64,000 nt of DNA from Mesorhizobium_L sp035547755. GTDB taxonomy: Bacteria > Pseudomonadota > Alphaproteobacteria > Rhizobiales > Rhizobiaceae. Location of the stretch: positions 62,001 to 126,000 of the forward strand of contig DASZUG010000092.1 in NCBI GenBank assembly GCA_035547755.1, given 5' to 3'. The notes beneath the pieces are model-generated. The model had not been told where the DNA came from. It was given only the letters and a program-made list of their open reading frames with translations, and did no database searches. The translations under genes were made by a program, and so were the position numbers. This document shows, in pieces, positions 1 through 8,307 of this stretch (position 1 is its first letter; each line of letters begins with the position of its first letter).

Positions 1-480
1 GTTTACGGCAATATCTGGTTTCTCAATTGGGTTCACGTCATGAGCGGCGTGCTGTGGACCGGGATCGACCTCTTCATGGGCTTCGTCATCGGCCCGATCA
101 TCCGCAGCGTCGCCGTTCCCGTCCGCAAGGAGATCATCACCCGGCTGACGCCGGTGACGCTCTTCCTCATGCCGACGCTGTCCGTCATTACCGGTACGGC
201 CGGCTGGTTCCTTGCCGCCGAACTCGATTTCACGCAGATGCCCTGGCCGCAATTCGGATGGATCGTCGCGGCTCTGGTCCTCGTCACGCTGATGACGATC
301 CAGGGACTCGGCTATCTCCTGCCGACAAGCCTGCGCGTCTGCTTCGAATTGCAGAAGCCGAAGCCGGACGGCCCGAAGATCGGCCGGATGATGAGCCGCT
401 TCTACTATGTCGTGGCGAGCCAGGGCATCATGCAGGTCGCGATCATCGTCGTCATGGCGAAGCTCGTCACAGGCGTTTGA
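1..480 (+). CDS. Integral membrane protein, 3' end only (5' end outside window)
   Basis: The frame is open from the first base, so the true start lies upstream; the first in-window ATG is at 40. The visible part (about 159 residues) has roughly four hydrophobic segments, with a conserved-looking stretch 'NWVHVMSGVLWTGIDLF' next to the left edge. It ends in a hydrophobic helix and TGA at 478-480. The His/Trp-rich first helix recalls small heme- or copper-linked membrane proteins of the CopD/DUF2269 kind, but I cannot assign a family firmly. It converges on the lactonase gene with 13 bp between stops, so it is not part of that operon. Function unknown. Confidence 0.6.
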   Translation, partial: VYGNIWFLNWVHVMSGVLWTGIDLFMGFVIGPIIRSVAVPVRKEIITRLTPVTLFLMPTLSVITGTAGWFLAAELDFTQMPWPQFGWIVAALVLVTLMTIQGLGYLLPTSLRVCFELQKPKPDGPKIGRMMSRFYYVVASQGIMQVAIIVVMAKLVTGV

Positions 481-493
481 GAATCGACCGACC

Positions 494-1402
494 TCAGGGC
501 TGCGCCACGCCGTTGACCGGCAGGCGGACGCCGTAAAGCGATGTCGTGCCGCATATATAGAGATAGTTGCGCTTCTCGCCGCCGAAACAGACATTGGCGA
601 CGATTTCCGGCACCCTGATCTTACCGATGAGCGTCCCGTCCGGGTCGTAGCAATGGACGCCATCGGCGGCGCTCGTCCAGATGCGACCGGCGGTGTCGAG
701 GCGGAAGCCGTCGAAAAGCCCCGCCGTGCAGTCGGCGAAAATCGCGCCGCCCGAAAGCTTCCCGTCATCCGAAACCGCGAATTTGCGGATATGCGCCGGC
801 GCATCGTCGCGATGCGTGCGCCCGGTATCGACGATATAGAGAATCTTTTCGTCCGGCGAGAAGGCGAGCCCGTTCGGCTGGACGAAATCATCGGCAACGA
901 CCGTTATCGCGCCGTTCCGCGGATCAACGCGATAGACACGGTTCGCCTTCTGCTCGCTTTCGGCCTTATGACCCTCGTAGTCGGAATCGATGCCGTAGCT
1001 CGGATCGGTGAACCAGATGCTGCCGTCCGACTTGACGACGACGTCGTTCGGGCTGTTCAACCGCTTGCCGTCATAGCTGTCGGCGATGGCGATGACGCGG
1101 CCGTCGAATTCGGTGCGCGAGACGCGGCGACCGCCATGCTCGCAGGAAACGAGCCGGCCGGAACGGTCCACCGTATTGCCGTTGGAATAGTTGGACGGGC
1201 TGCGGAAGACGCTGACCTGGCCGCTGCATTCGTCAAAACGCAGCATGCGGTTGTTCGGATTGTCCGACCAGACGAGATAACGGCCCGCCGGGAAATAGGC
1301 CGGCCCTTCCGCCCAGCGGCATTCCGAATAGAGCTTGTCGAGTCGCGCCGTTGCGATGTGCAGGCGCCTGAAGCGCGGATCGTACAGCTCGAAGATGCTC
1401 AT
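494..1402 (-). CDS. SMP-30/gluconolactonase family sugar lactonase
   Basis: A 302-residue beta-propeller of the SMP-30/LRE family, which opens aldonolactones to aldonic acids with a bound divalent metal. Family ligand positions are visible: Glu in 'RWAEGPAYF', Asn in 'NSPNDVVV' and Asp in 'LFDGFRLD'. I chose ATG 1402 (MSIFELYD) rather than the longer frame to 1453. It has a GGAAAGGAAAG ribosome site just upstream, and the longer version would overlap the permease. It is the last gene of the minus-strand operon carrying a sugar importer and a 2-keto-3-deoxy-acid dehydratase. That suggests a pentono- or hexonolactonase of an oxidative sugar pathway. No signal peptide, so cytoplasmic. Family confident, substrate inferred. 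Confidence 0.85.
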   Translation of the reverse strand: MSIFELYDPRFRRLHIATARLDKLYSECRWAEGPAYFPAGRYLVWSDNPNNRMLRFDECSGQVSVFRSPSNYSNGNTVDRSGRLVSCEHGGRRVSRTEFDGRVIAIADSYDGKRLNSPNDVVVKSDGSIWFTDPSYGIDSDYEGHKAESEQKANRVYRVDPRNGAITVVADDFVQPNGLAFSPDEKILYIVDTGRTHRDDAPAHIRKFAVSDDGKLSGGAIFADCTAGLFDGFRLDTAGRIWTSAADGVHCYDPDGTLIGKIRVPEIVANVCFGGEKRNYLYICGTTSLYGVRLPVNGVAQP

Positions 1403-1424
1403 ATCTTTCCTTTCCGTATCTGCC

Positions 1425-2396
1425 TCAATCGGTCGGCCGTGTTTCGCGCGCATAAAGAAGCACCATGCCGAGGATGATGGCGCCGAAGACGATGTTCTTG
1501 CCCGCCTGGCCGATCTGCGCGGTCGACAGGATGGACTGCAGGAGCACGACGATCAGCGCTCCGGCGATCGAGCCGACATAGCCGCCCGAGCCTCCCATGA
1601 TATTGGTGCCGCCCATGATGACGGCGGCGATCGGTATCAGGAGATAGTCATTGCCCATGCCGAGATAGGTTTGCGAGGCATAGCCGGTCAGAAGCAGGCC
1701 GGCAATCGAAGCGCACATGCCGGAAATGATGAAGGCGCCGAAATAGACCTTGCGGCTGTCGACACCGGAGAGGAACAGGGCGGCCTCATTGTTGCCAATC
1801 GCATAGAGATATCGCCCGAAGCGCGAGCGCGCGAGAACGAGAATTGTCACCACCGCGAGCACCGCCCACACCACCGCACTGACCGGAAAGCCGCCGATCC
1901 TGCCGATGGCGAGGAAGCGGATGAGGTCCGGTACGTCGGATTTCGGCGGCTGGGCATTGGTGTAGACGAGCGTGAGGCCCTCGAGCAGCGCGTTCATCGC
2001 CAGGGTCCAGACCAGCGAATGCAGCCTGAAGATCGCCAGGCCGACCGCGTTGATCGCGCCGACGACGGCGCCGCAGACAAGCGCAGCTATGATGGCGACG
2101 GCGACGCTGTGGCCGTTGGCGTAGAGCGTCGCCATCAGGATGGCGGAAAAGGTTAGGTTCCACGGCACGGAGAGATCGATCTGACCCGTCAGGATGACGA
2201 GGGTCTGGCCGATCGCGATGATCCCGATGAAGGATGCGATCTGCAATTGCGCCCTCACATTGCCCATCGAGGCGAAGTGCGGATTGTAGAGGATCGCTGC
2301 AACGATCAGGACCGCGAGCAGGAGGTAGGCGACAGCCACGCCATTGCTCATCCAAGCGGTGAAAGATCTGGGCTTGACGGTTTCGGCACTAGCCAT
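1425..2396 (-). CDS. Sugar ABC transporter permease (RbsC/BPD_transp_2 family)
   Basis: A 323-residue inner-membrane permease with about eight to ten hydrophobic helices. It carries the RbsC-family signature region around 'LVILTGQIDLSVPWNLT', where the canonical form is 'GGIDLSVG'. This copy reads GQIDLSVP, a mild divergence that its partner permease does not show. It forms half of the membrane channel of a CUT2-type (ribose/xylose/arabinose class) importer. Only 3 bp separate it from the upstream permease stop and 22 bp from the lactonase start, so it is co-transcribed. The two dissimilar permeases imply a heterodimeric channel. Substrate is inferred only from the neighbouring sugar-acid genes. 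Confidence 0.9.
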   Translation of the reverse strand: MASAETVKPRSFTAWMSNGVAVAYLLLAVLIVAAILYNPHFASMGNVRAQLQIASFIGIIAIGQTLVILTGQIDLSVPWNLTFSAILMATLYANGHSVAVAIIAALVCGAVVGAINAVGLAIFRLHSLVWTLAMNALLEGLTLVYTNAQPPKSDVPDLIRFLAIGRIGGFPVSAVVWAVLAVVTILVLARSRFGRYLYAIGNNEAALFLSGVDSRKVYFGAFIISGMCASIAGLLLTGYASQTYLGMGNDYLLIPIAAVIMGGTNIMGGSGGYVGSIAGALIVVLLQSILSTAQIGQAGKNIVFGAIILGMVLLYARETRPTD

Positions 2397-2399
2397 CGA

Positions 2400-3359
2400 T
2401 CAGTTCCTCAACACGGCAAGCCAATTGCGCGCGCGAAGCGTCCAGGCGTTGCCGAAGACGAGGACGACGATCAGGATGCCGCCCTGGAAGATACTCTGGT
2501 AGAAGGGCGAGACGCCGGACGCGAAGAGCACGCTGATGATGATCGAGATGAAATAGGCTGCCACGATCGGCCCGAGCGCGACCCCGCGCCCGCCGCCGAG
2601 CAGCGCGCCGCCGAAAACGACTGCTGCGACGGAATTCAGCGTATAGGTGGTGCCGACGTTGGCGTCGCCCGAGGTCGTCTGCGCCGTCAGGAACAGCCCG
2701 GCGCAAGCGGCATAGAAACCGCCCATCGCGTAGGCCGCGATCAGGGTCCGATTGACGTTGATCGCCGACATATGCGCGCCGCCCGGATTGTCGCCGACGG
2801 CATAGATTGCCGTGCCGAGGCGCGTGCGCATGATCGGCGTCCAGATGAGAAGCGCGACGACGAGCACGACGACGAAGGCGTAGGGGAGGTAGCCCCAGGC
2901 GCTTGTCAGCGCGTGCGCATAGAAATCGGGCACGGAGCCGCCGGGCTGGGGTCGGATGAGAAGCGCAATGCCGGAATAGACATAGAGCGTCGCCAACGTG
3001 ACGATGATCGGCTGGATGCGGCCATAGGCGACGAAAATCCCGTTGATCATGCCGGCCACCGTGCCGACCGCGAGGGTCAGGATGACGACGCCGACAACGC
3101 TCGCCGGACCGGTCCCCATATAGGTGGCGGCGACGCAGTTGGAGAGCCCGACGATGGCGCCGACCGAGAGATCGACGCCTCCCGTCAAAACCACGATCAA
3201 TTGGGCCAATGCGGCGAGCGCCAGAGTCGTTCCCTGGTTCGCGAGCGTCCTCAGGCCGAAAGGCGAAAGGATCAGCGGCTGCCTGTACCAATAATAGGCG
3301 AGCAACAGGGCAAGCGCGGCGATCGCCACCAGCGAGGTCTTGTAGCGCCGGAGATTCAT
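2400..3359 (-). CDS. Sugar ABC transporter permease (RbsC/BPD_transp_2 family), second subunit
   Basis: A 319-residue polytopic membrane protein with the canonical CUT2 permease motif 'LTGGVDLSVGAIVG' near residue 60 and multiple glycine-rich helices. It pairs with the downstream permease as the second half of the importer channel. Its ATG at 3359 overlaps the ATPase stop by 4 bp, which indicates translational coupling. The first residues 'MNLRRYKTSLVAIAALALL' form a typical first membrane segment with a positive N-terminus. Assignment to the sugar importer class is secure from the motif and operon. The exact sugar is not visible. Confidence 0.9.
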   Translation of the reverse strand: MNLRRYKTSLVAIAALALLLAYYWYRQPLILSPFGLRTLANQGTTLALAALAQLIVVLTGGVDLSVGAIVGLSNCVAATYMGTGPASVVGVVILTLAVGTVAGMINGIFVAYGRIQPIIVTLATLYVYSGIALLIRPQPGGSVPDFYAHALTSAWGYLPYAFVVVLVVALLIWTPIMRTRLGTAIYAVGDNPGGAHMSAINVNRTLIAAYAMGGFYAACAGLFLTAQTTSGDANVGTTYTLNSVAAVVFGGALLGGGRGVALGPIVAAYFISIIISVLFASGVSPFYQSIFQGGILIVVLVFGNAWTLRARNWLAVLRN

Positions 3360-4933
3360 GGCCGCGCCTCCGTCCCGGCCGACCCGTTCGGCGCCTTCCG
3401 CTTAAGGCCGAGAGACGCCGACAAGATGTTCTCCTCGGTGATTTCGGCGCCGGACAATTCGGCGACGATCGCACCATCATCCATGATCAGGACCCGATGG
3501 CAGAGTCCGATCAGTTCGACCGGCTCGGTCGTGTAGAGCACGACAGCCTTGCCCTGTTTGGTCAGGTTGGTGATCAGCTCGTAGAAAGCATGCTTGGTGC
3601 CGACATCGATACCGCGCGTCGGATCGTAAAAGAGGAAGATATCGGAGCCGGCCTCGAGCCATTTGGCGATGACCAGCTTCTGCTGGTTGCCGCCTGATAG
3701 CGAGCGCGCCGGCTGTTCCATCGAACCGACACGCACCGAAAGCCGCTTGATCATCCCTTCGACGAAAGCGCGCTCGCGTGTCGGCGAGACGAAGCCGAGA
3801 CTGCCATATTTCGGCAGGGTGGCGAAACTGATATTATCGCGGACGCTCATCGGCAGAATCAGCCCCTCCGTCTTACGATCCTCGGGAATGAGCGCGATAC
3901 CCGCCTCTTTCGCCCGCCAGGGCGTGCCGAGCCGCGCCGGCTTGCCGTCGATCCGAACCTCCCCTGTCAGCCGGCGGTAGGCGCCGAACAGCGCCAGCAG
4001 CAATTCGCCCTGGCCTTGCCCCTCCAGTCCGGCAATGCCGACCACTTCTCCACGCCTGACGGAAAAGCTGACATCCTTGATTTTCGATCCGCCGGAGAGG
4101 CGGTCGACCTCCAGAAGGGGCTTGGCGTCGGCAGCAACGACATTGCGTTGGGGAAAAGTACGCTCGACACGCTCGCCGAGCATCATCTCGACAATTTCCT
4201 CGTCGCTGCATTCGGCGGCGTCGACGCTCGCGACATAGCGGCCGTTGCGGAAGATGCTCATTCGATCGACGAATTCTCGAATTTCACTCATTCGGTGCGA
4301 AATGAAAACAACGGACGTGCCGTTCTTCGCCAGCTTGCGCAAAAGCTCGAAAAGCCGCTCGACCTCCTGGCGGCCAAGCGCCGACGTACCCTCGTCGAGG
4401 ATGAGAAGTCGGGGGTTACGCGAGAGCGCCTTGAAGATTTCCACCAGCTGGCGATCGGCGAGCGACAGTTCGGAAACGAGCGCCTCGGGCTTCAGATGCG
4501 TGATGCCGAGGCTTTCGAAAAGGCTTTTCACCCTAGCGCGCATCTGCCCGCGATTGATCTGGCCGAGAGCTCCGGTCGGCTCGTGGCCGATCATGATATT
4601 CTGGGCGACACTCAGATGGGTGAAAAGGGAGAGTTCCTGGAAAACGGTGGAAACCCCCTTTGAAGCGGCGTCCGCCGGTCCGGAGAAGGTGACTTCTTCT
4701 CCAGCGATCCGGATCGTGCCCGCATCGGGCTGCTGCACGCCGCTCAAAATCTTGACCAGCGTGCTCTTTCCGGCGCCATTGGCTCCGAGGAGGGCGTGAA
4801 TCTCGCCCCCCCGGCAGACGAAGTCGGCATCGCTCAACGCGTGGACGCCACCGAAGCTCTTCGATATGCCGCGAGCCTCGAGCAGCACGCCACCCTCGGC
4901 CCGCTTCGCCGGGCTCGTTTCAACGCTCGTCAA
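3356..4933 (-). CDS. Sugar ABC transporter ATP-binding protein (RbsA-like, two nucleotide-binding domains)
   Basis: A 525-residue tandem ABC ATPase. Domain 1 has an intact Walker A 'GANGAGKSTL' (about residue 50), a signature-like 'LSLADRQLVEI' and Walker B 'LLILDEGTSALG'. Domain 2 has a degenerate Walker A 'GLEGQGQGELL', a full signature 'LSGGNQQKLVIAK' and an altered Walker B 'FLFYDPTRGID'. There the usual Asp-Glu pair reads Tyr-Asp. Loss of the second Walker A is common in the RbsA family, so domain 1 probably carries most ATP hydrolysis. It powers the two permeases encoded just downstream and lies 51 bp downstream of the binding-protein gene. Cytoplasmic, membrane-associated. Confidence 0.9.
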   Translation of the reverse strand: MTSVETSPAKRAEGGVLLEARGISKSFGGVHALSDADFVCRGGEIHALLGANGAGKSTLVKILSGVQQPDAGTIRIAGEEVTFSGPADAASKGVSTVFQELSLFTHLSVAQNIMIGHEPTGALGQINRGQMRARVKSLFESLGITHLKPEALVSELSLADRQLVEIFKALSRNPRLLILDEGTSALGRQEVERLFELLRKLAKNGTSVVFISHRMSEIREFVDRMSIFRNGRYVASVDAAECSDEEIVEMMLGERVERTFPQRNVVAADAKPLLEVDRLSGGSKIKDVSFSVRRGEVVGIAGLEGQGQGELLLALFGAYRRLTGEVRIDGKPARLGTPWRAKEAGIALIPEDRKTEGLILPMSVRDNISFATLPKYGSLGFVSPTRERAFVEGMIKRLSVRVGSMEQPARSLSGGNQQKLVIAKWLEAGSDIFLFYDPTRGIDVGTKHAFYELITNLTKQGKAVVLYTTEPVELIGLCHRVLIMDDGAIVAELSGAEITEENILSASLGLKRKAPNGSAGTEARP

Positions 4934-4984
4934 TGGTGAAGCCTCCGGTGGCTCGTCACAGGGATGTTCCCCCCGCTGCCGCGC

Positions 4985-6076
4985 CTAAACCTTTTGCTTC
5001 AATATGGTCTTGATATCGAACTGCAGGCCGCATTCGACAATATTGATTGGCGTGAAGAAACTGTCCGGCAGGTCGGGGAAATAATTGACGCCGGCCTTCA
5101 ACGTATCCGTCGTCGCCGTGGGCAGCGGGACGTTGATCGCCTGCGGCACCTTCTGTCCCTGCAGGATGGCGATCGCGGCCTTGATCGACAGCGCCGATAA
5201 TGCCGGCGACTGGCCGATCGACAGCATCGGGAATTTCAGCTGCGCGGCAAGCTTGCGGAAACCGTTCTCCGCTTCGCCCGCGATCGGAGGAATAGCGGCG
5301 CCTGCCTGCTGGAAGGCGCGGATGACGCCTGTATCGCCTCCCTGGCACCACACCCCGTTGAACTTCGTGCCGCTGGCGAGCGCGTTGGCGGTCACTTTCT
5401 GCGCCGTGCCGTCATCCCAGTCGCCATAGACTTCGGTGGTCTTGATGCCCTGGTGCTTGCCGAAGACATCCTTGGCCGCGCGCGTGCGCTCCTGGTCGAC
5501 GAAGGTTCCCGCGACGCCGCGCACCATCAGGACATTGCCTGTGTCACCCATCTTTTCGACTATGAAATCGGCCCATTTCTTGCCCATTTCGTAATTGTCT
5601 TCATTGACGATGACAGCCTTCTTCGTCGTCACCAGACTGTCGAACGAGACGACGAGAATGCCGTTGTCGACGGCCTGGTCGATCACCGAATTCAGGCCCG
5701 TCGGCGTCGCCGCGTCGATAACGATGGCGTCGACGCCGGAGAGGATCATCTGGTTGATCTGCGCGATCTGCGCATTCACGTCGTTGCCCGAACTCGATAC
5801 CTGAAAACTGGCGATGTGCGGCTTGACGTCGGGAAGCTCCGTATAGGCCTTGGCGATCTGCACCATCTCGGTGCGCCAGGTGTTGCCGATATAGGAGTTC
5901 GACAGCGCGATCTTGTAAGGGCCGTCCTTCTTCTTCCACGACACCATCGGCGTGTCCGATTTCGCCGGCAAAAGGCATTTCTCCTCGTCGGCGAAGGCGA
6001 CGCGCGCGAACGTACCGCCGAAGGCCGCCGCACCAGCGCCGGCAGCCATCATTCTCATCAATTCTCTGCGATGCAT
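4985..6076 (-). CDS. Sugar ABC transporter periplasmic binding protein (Peripla_BP_4 type)
   Basis: A 363-residue periplasmic binding protein with a twin-arginine-like N-terminus 'MHRRELMRMMAAGAGAAAFG' and a likely cleavage after 'VAFA'. The mature part shows the ribose-binding-protein fold hallmarks: 'NSYIGNTWRTEM', 'DAIVIDAATPTGLNSVI' and 'GVWCQGGDTGVIRAFQQAG'. It delivers the sugar to the ATPase and two permeases that follow at 51 bp. The gap of 141 bp to the upstream dehydratase gene could hold an internal promoter or an mRNA-processing site, since binding proteins are often made in excess. Use of the Tat route would mean export after cytoplasmic folding. That is inferred from the RRxLM pattern only. 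Confidence 0.88.
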   Translation of the reverse strand: MHRRELMRMMAAGAGAAAFGGTFARVAFADEEKCLLPAKSDTPMVSWKKKDGPYKIALSNSYIGNTWRTEMVQIAKAYTELPDVKPHIASFQVSSSGNDVNAQIAQINQMILSGVDAIVIDAATPTGLNSVIDQAVDNGILVVSFDSLVTTKKAVIVNEDNYEMGKKWADFIVEKMGDTGNVLMVRGVAGTFVDQERTRAAKDVFGKHQGIKTTEVYGDWDDGTAQKVTANALASGTKFNGVWCQGGDTGVIRAFQQAGAAIPPIAGEAENGFRKLAAQLKFPMLSIGQSPALSALSIKAAIAILQGQKVPQAINVPLPTATTDTLKAGVNYFPDLPDSFFTPINIVECGLQFDIKTILKQKV

Positions 6077-6217
6077 ATCCTGTTCCTCCCGGAAGACGCG
6101 CGACCGTCAGATCAGCGCAGCGCGCACACTATGGCATCCATTTGCCGCCTTCAAGCTTATGTTCACGCTCGATGACATTTGTATCGCGTAAGTTTTCCAA
6201 CACCGCAGACTTGGCTT

Positions 6218-7360
6218 TCAAAGCAGCCCGCGCTTCGCCAGGTTCCGCATCAAAGCAGTCGCGCCGAACGTCCATGGCGGACATTCCGTGGAAAGCCGCA
6301 CCGTGTTGGCCAAGGTTCCAAGCGACGGAGTCGAAATCGAGACCCGGTCGCCGATCTTGTGGGTGAAACCTTCGCCCGGCACGTCCCGGTCCTCAACCGG
6401 CGCGAAGAGCGTTCCGAGATAGAGCACGAAGCCGTCCGGGTATTGATGATGCCGACCCACTGTCTGCGCCACCAGATCGAACGGGTCGCGGCTGATCTCC
6501 TTCATCGAGGAATGACCGTCCAGCACGAAACCGTCCTCCCCCTCGATCCTGAGCGCGAGTTCGGCATCGCGGACGTCGTCCATGCCGAAACCGTCGTCGA
6601 AGAGCCGGATGAACGGGCCGATCGCGGAGGAAGCGTTGTTGTCCTTCGCCTTCGAGAGAAGGAGCGCCGAGCGCCCCTCCACGTCGCGCAGATTGACGTC
6701 GTTGCCGAGCGTCGCGCCCTTCACGCGCCCCTTGCTGTTCACCGCCAGCACGACTTCAGGCTCGGGATTGTTCCATCTGGAAATCGGGTGCAGGCCGACC
6801 GAGGCGCCATAGCCGACCGACGACATGATCTGCGCCTTGGAGAAAACCTCCGCGTCCGGCCCGATGCCGACTTCAAGATATTGTGACCACAGGCCTTCGT
6901 CGATCAGCGCCGCCTTGACCTTGGCGGCCTCGGCGGAGCCGGCCTTCAGATTGCGCAGGCTGTCGCCGATGATCGAGGCGACGCGCGCGCGGATCTTCTC
7001 CGCCAATGCCGGGTTTCCCGCAGCCCGTTCCTCGATCACACGTTCGACCATCGAGCGCGCAAAGGTCACGCCGCAGGCCTTCACCGCCTGCAAGTCGCAC
7101 GGCGCGAGAAGATGGGCTTTCGCCACGTCGGGGGTGGGCTCGACGGACTGCGCGGCGATCTCATCGACAGAGCCGACATCCGTCCCATCCGCCGCGCGCA
7201 CGAGGAAAACCGGATCGTCCTGTTCAAGCAGGTCGCGCATGGTGGGGAATTCACGGCAGGTGATGTCGATCACCCGTTCGCCGCGTATCGTGACAATCGA
7301 CGGCCCACCAAGTTCAGGCCGCCAGATGCGACCGACAAGCAGACCTTTTGGCAATTGCAT
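6218..7360 (-). CDS. FAH-family 2-keto-3-deoxy-sugar-acid dehydratase (XylX/KdxD-like)
   Basis: A 380-residue fumarylacetoacetate-hydrolase-fold protein. The C-terminal catalytic domain has the metal-binding 'NNPEPEVVLAVN', the 'DVEGRSALLLSKAKD' segment and the tail 'WTFGATALMRNLAKRGLL'. These, together with 'GHSSMKEISRDPFDLVAQ' and 'YPDGFVLYLGTLFAP', match my recollection of Caulobacter XylX and related 2-keto-3-deoxy-xylonate/arabinonate dehydratases rather than true fumarylacetoacetase. It would convert a 2-keto-3-deoxy-pentonate to 2-ketoglutarate semialdehyde. It is the first gene of the operon with the sugar importer and lactonase, and a RIME-like repeat lies just upstream. The sugar dehydrogenase, the IlvD-type dehydratase and a dedicated semialdehyde dehydrogenase are not adjacent here. 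Confidence 0.78.
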   Translation of the reverse strand: MQLPKGLLVGRIWRPELGGPSIVTIRGERVIDITCREFPTMRDLLEQDDPVFLVRAADGTDVGSVDEIAAQSVEPTPDVAKAHLLAPCDLQAVKACGVTFARSMVERVIEERAAGNPALAEKIRARVASIIGDSLRNLKAGSAEAAKVKAALIDEGLWSQYLEVGIGPDAEVFSKAQIMSSVGYGASVGLHPISRWNNPEPEVVLAVNSKGRVKGATLGNDVNLRDVEGRSALLLSKAKDNNASSAIGPFIRLFDDGFGMDDVRDAELALRIEGEDGFVLDGHSSMKEISRDPFDLVAQTVGRHHQYPDGFVLYLGTLFAPVEDRDVPGEGFTHKIGDRVSISTPSLGTLANTVRLSTECPPWTFGATALMRNLAKRGLL

Positions 7361-7396
7361 CTTTTCTGCTCCTCATTCTCTTCGGGCCTTGGCGTC

Positions 7397-7490
7397 AGAG
7401 CATGCCGCAATCACGTTGAGCACGCCATGCTCTTTATCTCCCGAGCATGATGCTTTCGGGAGCTGGAATCCACCTTTCCGGATCAAGCTC
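7397..7490. repeat. RIME-like intergenic mosaic repeat, diverged copy
   Basis: This stretch between two minus-strand operons has two dyads. The first is AGAGCATG (7397-7404) with CATGCTCT (7426-7433). The second is an imperfect dyad running from GAGCATGATG to CCGGATCAAGCTC. The layout and the words 'catgctctttat' and 'cacctttccggatca' recur at 22906-23003 and, as a half-element, at 62137-62188. The two-palindrome, roughly 100-bp form matches what is known of RIME elements in rhizobia. At RNA level it could form hairpins that end or stabilise transcripts. Assignment is by eye. Confidence 0.6.
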
Positions 7491-7500
7491 CAGACAGCCG

Positions 7501-8274
7501 CTACAGCACCTGGTTGAGGAAGGCCTTTGTGCGCGGGTCGCTCGGGTTACGGAAGAACTGGTCTGGCGGCCCATGCTCGACGATGACGCCGCGATCGGTG
7601 AAATAGATATGGTTCGCCACTTCGCGGGCGAAACCCATTTCATGCGTTACCAGGAGGCAGGTCATGCCCTCCTGCGCCAGTTCTCGAATGGTGACGAGCA
7701 CTTCCTTCACCGTTTCCGGATCGAGCGCCGCCGTAACCTCGTCGAAGAGCATCACGTCGGGCTGCATCGCAAGGCTGCGGGCGATGGCGACGCGCTGCTG
7801 CTGGCCGCCCGACATCTCGCCTGGATAGGCGTGCTCGCGGCCTTCCAGACGCACCTTCTTCAACAGCGCATAGGCCTGCGCCTCCACTTCCGCCTTCGGC
7901 CGCTTAAGCACGTAAAGCGGCGCCATCATGACATTCTGCAGCGCCGTGCGGTGAGGGAACAGGTTGTATTGCTGGAAAACCATGCCGACATGCTTGCGCA
8001 GCCTGAGCTTGTCGAGCGCCGGATCGCCGACATCGATCCCCATCAGTTTCACGGTTCCGCTCTGGAACGGGGTGAGCGCGTTGACGCAGCGGATCAGCGT
8101 CGACTTGCCTGAGCCAGACGGGCCGATGATGCAGATCACCTCGCCCTTGGCGACATCGAGACTGACGCCTTTCAGCACTTCGACTTCACCGAAGGCCTTG
8201 TGCAGGTCCTGGATGTGGACGATCGGCTGGTCCGGCGTCCATCCGGTTGGCTGGTCGTCGCCGCGGCGGGTCAT
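7501..8274 (-). CDS. Polar amino acid ABC transporter ATP-binding protein (GlnQ/HisP-like)
   Basis: A 257-residue single-domain ABC ATPase with Walker A 'GPSGSGKSTLIRC', signature 'SGGQQQRVAIARSL', Walker B 'VMLFDEVTAALD' and switch His in 'LLVTHEMGFAREVA'. These are the standard features of the polar-amino-acid (PAAT) class. It is the last gene of the minus-strand order binding protein, permease, permease, ATPase, 33 bp after the second permease. The Glu after Walker B Asp is present, so it should be catalytically competent. The substrate is an amino acid or related compound. No catabolic gene in the operon narrows this down. Confidence 0.92.
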   Translation of the reverse strand: MTRRGDDQPTGWTPDQPIVHIQDLHKAFGEVEVLKGVSLDVAKGEVICIIGPSGSGKSTLIRCVNALTPFQSGTVKLMGIDVGDPALDKLRLRKHVGMVFQQYNLFPHRTALQNVMMAPLYVLKRPKAEVEAQAYALLKKVRLEGREHAYPGEMSGGQQQRVAIARSLAMQPDVMLFDEVTAALDPETVKEVLVTIRELAQEGMTCLLVTHEMGFAREVANHIYFTDRGVIVEHGPPDQFFRNPSDPRTKAFLNQVL

Positions 8275-8307
8275 GTCTCATGGTCTCCTAGACTTAGGGG
8301 CGGACAA

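Noticed and set aside
407..1477. Plus-strand frame of about 350 codons overlapping the lactonase gene
   Set aside because: The minus-strand product has the SMP-30 metal ligands and a ribosome site; the plus-strand product has none.
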